This document shows, piece by piece, positions 7,332-8,544 of a stretch of DNA of 8,544 nt. Position 1 is the stretch's first letter, and the number at the start of each line of letters is the position of its first letter. The notes under the pieces were generated by a model that was given only the letters and a program-made list of their open reading frames with translations, had not been told where the DNA came from and searched no databases. The DNA comes from Deltaproteobacteria bacterium (GTDB taxonomy: Bacteria > Desulfobacterota > Binatia > UBA9968): contig VBKX01000320.1 in the NCBI GenBank assembly GCA_005879435.1, positions 1 to 8,544 on the forward strand, written 5' to 3'. The position numbers and the translations under genes are program-made.

Positions 7332-7880
7332 ATGATGCGGCTTAGCATTGCTGTCCTGATTATTTGCTTTGGCTGCGCCGACCGGCCCACTGCGTGGCCG
7401 ATGCGAACCTGGGCACAGCTCTGCGATAATTACTTCGCCGGAGTCGAAAACTTTACGAAAGTATCGCCGGTGTTGTGGCGCAGCTCGCAACCGACAGCCG
7501 AAGGTTTTCGCGATCTGAAAGCGACGGGAGTGAAGACCGTCGAGAGCCTTCGTGAAGGGAAGGATGACTTACCGCACCTGCAAGGAACAAAACTAAGCTA
7601 CGTCCGTATTCCCACGCGCACTTGGAACCCGGAGGAAGCGCACTGGTTTTGTTCCTAAAGATCCTCGAAGACCCGAAGAATTGGCCGGTGTTTGTCCACT
7701 GCGTCGAAGGGCGCAGTTATTCGTAGCGACTTATCATCCGGTAGTCGGAAACTGGAGTGACGGCGATGAGATTCATTAGATGTTTGACTTTCGCTTCACG
7801 CCATCCGGTTTCACAATCCAAACTTTCTTCGCGCACTGAATGCGGAAAAGATGCGCGAGCTGATGAAAGGGCCGGCGTAA
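7332..7880 (+). pseudogene. Protein tyrosine/dual-specificity phosphatase-like lipoprotein gene, multiply disrupted
   Basis: ATG at 7332 (or 7335) begins a lipoprotein-like signal (LIICFGC, candidate lipid-modified Cys), then KVSPVLWRSSQPTAEGFRDL and GVKTVESLRE, the entry to bacterial cysteine-phosphatase domains of this subgroup. Damage: (a) near 7640 the frame shifts, and the next frame reads ALVLFLKILEDPKNWPVFVH, then CVEG; (b) at about 7711-7716 another shift, and the catalytic loop after HCVEG lacks the expected DRTG-type residues and the CX5R arginine; (c) the continuing frame reads LFVATYHPVVGNWSDGDEIH, then TAG at 7777-7779; (d) near 7807 a third shift, followed by FHNPNFLRALNAEKMRELMK, then GPA and TAA at 7878-7880. 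The three parts in order rebuild the whole family domain. Enzymatic activity is not expected. It follows the permease by 62 bases that hold no recognisable gene; the upstream Shine-Dalgarno is poor. Confidence 0.75.
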
Positions 7881-7887
7881 ATGAGCT

Positions 7888-8352
7888 ATGATGTACAGGG
7901 ACGAAAACGATCATTTCGCGAAAAGCACGAATAAGCAGATGCTGAATCAAATCGACGCCGAGGCGCTGGTTCTCGCGAGACTCCGATCTCGTAGCGGTGG
8001 CGAGCGCATTCGTATCGTTGATAGTCAAACGGTCGAGCGCGCATTCGGCTGGGTGTTCACTTTGGCCGAGGATGTAACGATTCCGGCAAACGAATCGCAA
8101 ATTAAGATTCCCCAACAGGTGATTCTTAACAAGCACTCCGAGCAACTCGTGGCATGTTCGATTGAGCATTCGCAGGACGAGTTCATCAGGCTTTACGAAA
8201 AATTATTGGCTAAGAGCCAAGCACGAGCTAGGAGCTGGTGCCTGACCATTACTTTTCCGTTTCCATGGGGGCGCTGGTGGAAAGGCTCCGTAGCGGAAAC
8301 GGCGAAAGAGACGGGGTTTTACGAGATCGGCGGAAAGGAGATAGAGCGGTGA
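7888..8352 (+). CDS. Small protein, tentatively Imm35/YrhB-like
   Basis: The 154-residue frame is intact from ATG 7888 to TGA 8350-8352. Its core reads LRSRSGGERIRIVDSQTVER, then AFGWVFTL, and later QQVILNKHSEQLVACSIEHS followed by DEFIRLYEKLLA. The pattern of a conserved GWVF strand, an 'I-NK-(S/D)G-like' strand and a closing helix recalls the YrhB domain (immunity protein 35), which is often linked to toxin immunity. The likeness is from memory and weak. The C-terminal ITFPFPWGRWWKGSVAETAK part is not part of that domain. ATG 7939 (codon 18) is an equally good start, placing MLNQIDAEALVLARL at the N-terminus as in the family; neither has a good Shine-Dalgarno. Cytoplasmic, no signal peptide. 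Its stop overlaps the next gene's GTG, hinting at joint translation. No toxin gene is visible. Confidence 0.6.
   Translation: MMYRDENDHFAKSTNKQMLNQIDAEALVLARLRSRSGGERIRIVDSQTVERAFGWVFTLAEDVTIPANESQIKIPQQVILNKHSEQLVACSIEHSQDEFIRLYEKLLAKSQARARSWCLTITFPFPWGRWWKGSVAETAKETGFYEIGGKEIER
8335..8340 (+). promoter_or_regulatory. Ribosome binding site deciding the GTG start at 8349
   Basis: AAGGAG at 8335-8340 lies eight bases before GTG 8349-8351. That GTG overlaps the TGA (8350-8352) of the upstream gene as GTGA, and it opens a proper signal peptide. Spacing and context fix this start. Confidence 0.72.
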
Positions 8353-8544
8353 GAAGGCTAAATCTCTTGTGTCGCATCGTGGTTTGCATCATTGTTTTCG
8401 CAGGCAGCGTTGCCGGCCAGGAAAAAAAGGTCGATAGGATTCGCGTCGGCGGCGGTTCCACCTCGGCGACGCAGATGTCCATGTGGCTCGCCAAGGAGGG
8501 CAATTTCTATGAGAAGCACGGGCTCAGTGTCGAGGCGATCAGCA
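8349..8544 (+). CDS. ABC transporter substrate-binding protein, NMT1/THI5-like, 3'-truncated by window edge
   Basis: GTG at 8349 with a good upstream AAGGAG starts a signal peptide (RRLNLLCRIVVCIIVFAGSV, cut near VAG-Q). The mature part begins with IRVGGGSTSATQMSMWLAKE, then GNFYEKHGLSVEAIS up to the window edge. The 'I-VG--S-SATQ---W-AKE--F-EKHGL-VE' pattern is the standard N-terminus of NMT1/SsuA-like periplasmic binding proteins. About 65 codons are visible. It may belong to the same broad family as the partial gene at 1-875, whose visible part begins at the corresponding GLDVDL. Transport partners and ligand would be downstream. The four-base overlap with the small gene upstream suggests co-transcription. 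Confidence 0.86.
   Translation, partial: MRRLNLLCRIVVCIIVFAGSVAGQEKKVDRIRVGGGSTSATQMSMWLAKEGNFYEKHGLSVEAIS

Noticed and set aside
7270..7335. Short frame of 21 codons starting at ATG 7270 just after the permease stop
   Set aside because: Too short, with no Shine-Dalgarno or recognisable content; it ends within the phosphatase start region.

Overview
The window is a moderately GC-rich stretch of bacterial DNA with every supportable gene on the + strand. Its make-up is several orphan periplasmic solute-binding proteins around a small oxygenase/hydrolase cluster. That composition, and short intergenic repeats of the CCACAAAGG/CACAAAGG kind, remind me of uncultured deltaproteobacteria-like soil or groundwater lineages (Binatia, Tectomicrobia, Rokubacteria and similar). 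This placement is an impression from gene content; there is no marker gene here.

Layout, left to right. (1) 1-875: the C-terminal part of an NMT1/THI5-like substrate-binding protein, cut by the left edge. (2) 942-1969: a tripartite-tricarboxylate-transporter (TctC/Bug) substrate-binding protein with a one-base frameshift. (3) 1970-2073: a spacer holding a long imperfect inverted repeat. (4) 2074-3250: a Rieske non-heme iron oxygenase alpha subunit, also frameshifted. (5) 3311-3631 a small cupin and 3633-4433 an alpha/beta hydrolase, almost abutting. (6) 4566-5599: an iron-type extracellular substrate-binding protein with a frameshift and an apparent loss of about 20 codons. (7) 5609-7269: a large two-domain permease of the FbpB type with no clean in-frame start. 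(8) 7332-7880: a phosphatase-like gene carrying several lesions. (9) 7888-8352: a small protein tentatively like Imm35/YrhB. (10) 8349-8544: the start of another NMT1-like substrate-binding protein, cut by the right edge.

How the genes may work together (inference): Rieske oxygenase, cupin and C-C-type hydrolase read as the core of a route that oxidises and cleaves an aromatic or similarly unsaturated acid. The flanking binding proteins would capture candidate substrates. The binding protein and permease at 4566-7269 form an ABC uptake cassette whose ATPase is not in the window.

The most striking property is reading-frame damage. Four loci (942-1969, 2074-3250, 4566-5599, 7332-7880) are broken by indels, and the permease start is also out of frame. 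Single-base losses could be sequencing or assembly errors. The binding-protein deletion and the phosphatase lesions (lost catalytic loop plus a nonsense codon) look more like true decay. No RNA genes, CRISPR arrays, insertion sequences or convincing terminators were seen. No stretch above about 135 bases lacks a gene or gene remnant.
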